A stretch of DNA of 10,805 nt from Funneliformis mosseae (lineage: Eukaryota; Glomeromycota; Glomeromycetes; Glomerales; Glomeraceae): the NCBI GenBank assembly GCA_910592005.1, contig CAJVPP010003768.1, positions 1-10,805 of the forward strand. The letters run 5' to 3'. The number at the start of each line of letters is the position of its first letter. The stretch's first letter is position 1. Shown piece after piece: positions 9,051 through 10,805 of the stretch. The notes beneath the pieces were generated by a model that was given only the letters and a program-made list of their open reading frames with translations, was not told the DNA's origin and ran no database searches. The translations under genes were made by a program, and so were the position numbers.

Positions 9051-10729
9051 CTAATAATTATAAAAAAATAAAATAAAATTTTTAGATTTATAATATTATG
9101 ATATATCTAATGATGATATTTTTAAACTTTTAAAATTCATAATTATCAATATATATTAATTTTTTAATTTTTTAATTTTTAAAAATAATTTATTATTTAT
9201 TTATCTTTAAAAATCACTAGTTAATTATATTTTTTTAATATTTAATTAGAAAATATCATAAAATTTATTATAAAAGTATTAATTTATTTAATAATATATT
9301 TTAAAATATTTAAAAATAATTAAAAATGATTGTAATTAATAAATAAAATTGCCTACAAATTTGTAAGCAAAATAGTTGAAGGAATAATAATTAAATTTTA
9401 AAATTAAGTTTAAAAATTCATATATATATTATTAGGATTATTTTATAGTAAATCTAAATATATAATGATAATATATAAATCTAAATTTTAAAATATAATC
9501 TATATAAATTTTATAAATTTTATTGTTATAAAATAATTTTAATTAATTAATTTAATAAATCTTTAAATTTAAATAATTAAGTAAATACTATATATTTATA
9601 TATTTTTAATAGTTTAAAAAGAAGTAAAAAACTATATATTTCTATATAAAATATTCTACTATTTAATAATTAAATTAATGCTATTTAATTTTGCAATATA
9701 AATTTTTAATTAAAATTATTTTGGATTTAATAATAGTTTTTATTCTCTAATTAATATTTTAAAAAATATAATGTTATTTATAAAAATTATATATTTTTAA
9801 ATCTAATAATTAGATAAATACATATATTAATATAAATATTATTACTATTTTATTTTTTATTTATATCCTTATAAAAAGTAATATTATACTTAATTTTATT
9901 TTAAATACAACATCATAAAAGTATTTAATTTTAAATATTTATAAAAATTTTAATATTATTTAAATATCTTTATTTAAATAATCATTTTTTAGTAATAACT
10001 TTATTTTAAATTCTTTATATTTTGAAAATTTATTAGTTTTTTTAAATTATACTTCTTTATTTTATACTTTTATTTTCACAAAATTTTACTTAATTTTATT
10101 AATATTAATAAAAATTATTTTTTTATTTTTTTATAATTCAGCATTAATATCACTTTTATTTATTTGAATTTTATAAAAATTATTAGATATTTTACTAATA
10201 TACTAGTAATAATAAAACTTACATTAATAATAAATCTTTTATAAATAGTAATAATATTAAAAGTTTCATAAATAATATAAAGTCTTTATTATAAAATCTT
10301 ACTAATAGTAGTAATAAATAAACTTTTATTAATAATAATAATAGTAAACTTTTATTAATAATATTATTTTTGATTAGATTTATTTTTTTAATATAATCTA
10401 ATTATTTATTATTTTCTTATTAAATTGTAAATAAAATAGCTATTTCTATTGATCTTCACATATAATTATATAAATTCTTTCATAAATAACTTTTTAAATA
10501 TAAAAATAATTATAAGATTATATTAAATTTTTATATTAATAAAATTTATAGATTTATAATAGTTGTCAAAAAATATAAGTGTAATTAGTTATCTTTAAAA
10601 GCTATAATATATTAATCATAATGCTAAAATTATAAACTTATATTTATTTTAAAATCCAAATCTTAAAAATTTTTTGACAAATTTTTTCTTATTAATATAT
10701 GTGATATAAAGGTTAATTATAAATATTAT
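9051..10729. other. AT-rich stretch without recognisable gene
   Basis: Mostly A and T with long homopolymer runs, no protein-like frame and no RNA gene recognised. Small items only: an interrupted palindrome at 9351-9368 with the perfect core TACAAATTTGTA, and degenerate AT-rich repeats near 10200-10370. Confidence 0.7.
10321..10363 (+). repeat. Short direct repeat, AACTTTTATTAATAATA twice
   Basis: The 17-base word starts at 10321 and again at 10347, a 26-bp period. Degenerate relatives with AATAGTAATAA words reach back to about 10200, suggesting a decayed AT-rich minisatellite. Confidence 0.5.
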
Positions 10730-10805
10730 TAGAGTTCCGGACAAGTCGAGTTAACTCACGAGTCAGATAAGCCGAGTCGAGTTCAAATCAAGTCGAGTTG
10801 GTGTT
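10730..10805 (-). repeat. Right terminal inverted repeat, 76 bp
   Basis: Reverse complement of bases 1-76 with one mismatch: CAAGT here where the left arm predicts CGAGT (a CpG changed to CpA). It ends exactly at the last base of the window. Internally it meets AT-rich DNA (TAATAATATTT on the outward-reading strand), while the left arm meets LINE coding sequence, so the similarity is confined to the 76 bp. Confidence 0.93.

Noticed and set aside
9351..9368. Palindrome with core TACAAATTTGTA as a regulatory site
   Set aside because: Short palindromes are expected by chance in such AT-rich DNA and no gene lies nearby.
1..10805. Linear mitochondrial plasmid or Polinton-like element (AT-rich, inverted repeats)
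   Set aside because: Such elements carry a protein-primed DNA polymerase and usually an RNA polymerase or integrase; no motifs of these were seen. The genes present are LINE remnants.
1..10805. LTR retrotransposon
   Set aside because: The terminal repeats are inverted, not direct, and lack LTR features; the RT belongs to a LINE order with an APE-type endonuclease and no integrase.
1..10805. CRISPR array, tRNA or rRNA
   Set aside because: No regular repeat-spacer array, cloverleaf sequence or rRNA core was recognised on either strand.

Overview
The window looks like repeat-dense nuclear DNA from a very AT-rich fungus. The best guess is an arbuscular mycorrhizal fungus (Glomeromycotina, Rhizophagus/Gigaspora-like). 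This rests on the style of the LINE proteins and the extreme AT content as I remember them, not on a search. No intact gene, tRNA, rRNA, CRISPR array or transposase was found.

The two ends are inverted copies of one 76-bp sequence (1-76 and 10730-10805) that match at 75 of 76 positions. The window is therefore one TIR-bounded unit of 10.8 kb, or the space between two oppositely oriented repeats. Each copy is GC- and CpG-rich and built from repeated ACTCG words.

Positions 77 to about 4845 hold one decayed LINE (non-LTR) retrotransposon on the minus strand, at moderate GC. ORF1 (4810-2752) has an Asn-rich N-terminus, two RRM-like segments, a damaged CCHC knuckle and a coiled coil. It ends in a TAATG overlap with ORF2. 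ORF2 (2752 down to 77) has an APE-type endonuclease and a reverse transcriptase with YMDD. It is cut off just after the YMDD region by the left inverted repeat. Ten in-frame stops and one frameshift kill ORF2; six stops and three frameshifts kill ORF1.

Positions 4846-6914 are extremely AT-rich with no recognisable gene. Positions 6915-8577 carry a more heavily decayed 3' half of a LINE on the plus strand: an RNase H domain, a former zinc-knuckle region and the C-terminal tail. A second, 5'-truncated copy of that 3' end follows at 8578-9033, with an A tract and 17-bp direct repeats in the pattern of a target-site duplication. It also holds a 36-bp hairpin insertion absent from the first copy. 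Positions 9051-10729 are AT-rich with only degenerate short repeats.

The LINE parts once formed a copy-and-paste machine (ORF1 RNA binding; EN nicking; RT and RNase H synthesis), but nothing here can work now. The most interesting points are the long, nearly perfect inverted repeats around a transposase-free 10.8 kb unit, the LINE cut exactly at the repeat edge, and the TAATG stop-start junction.
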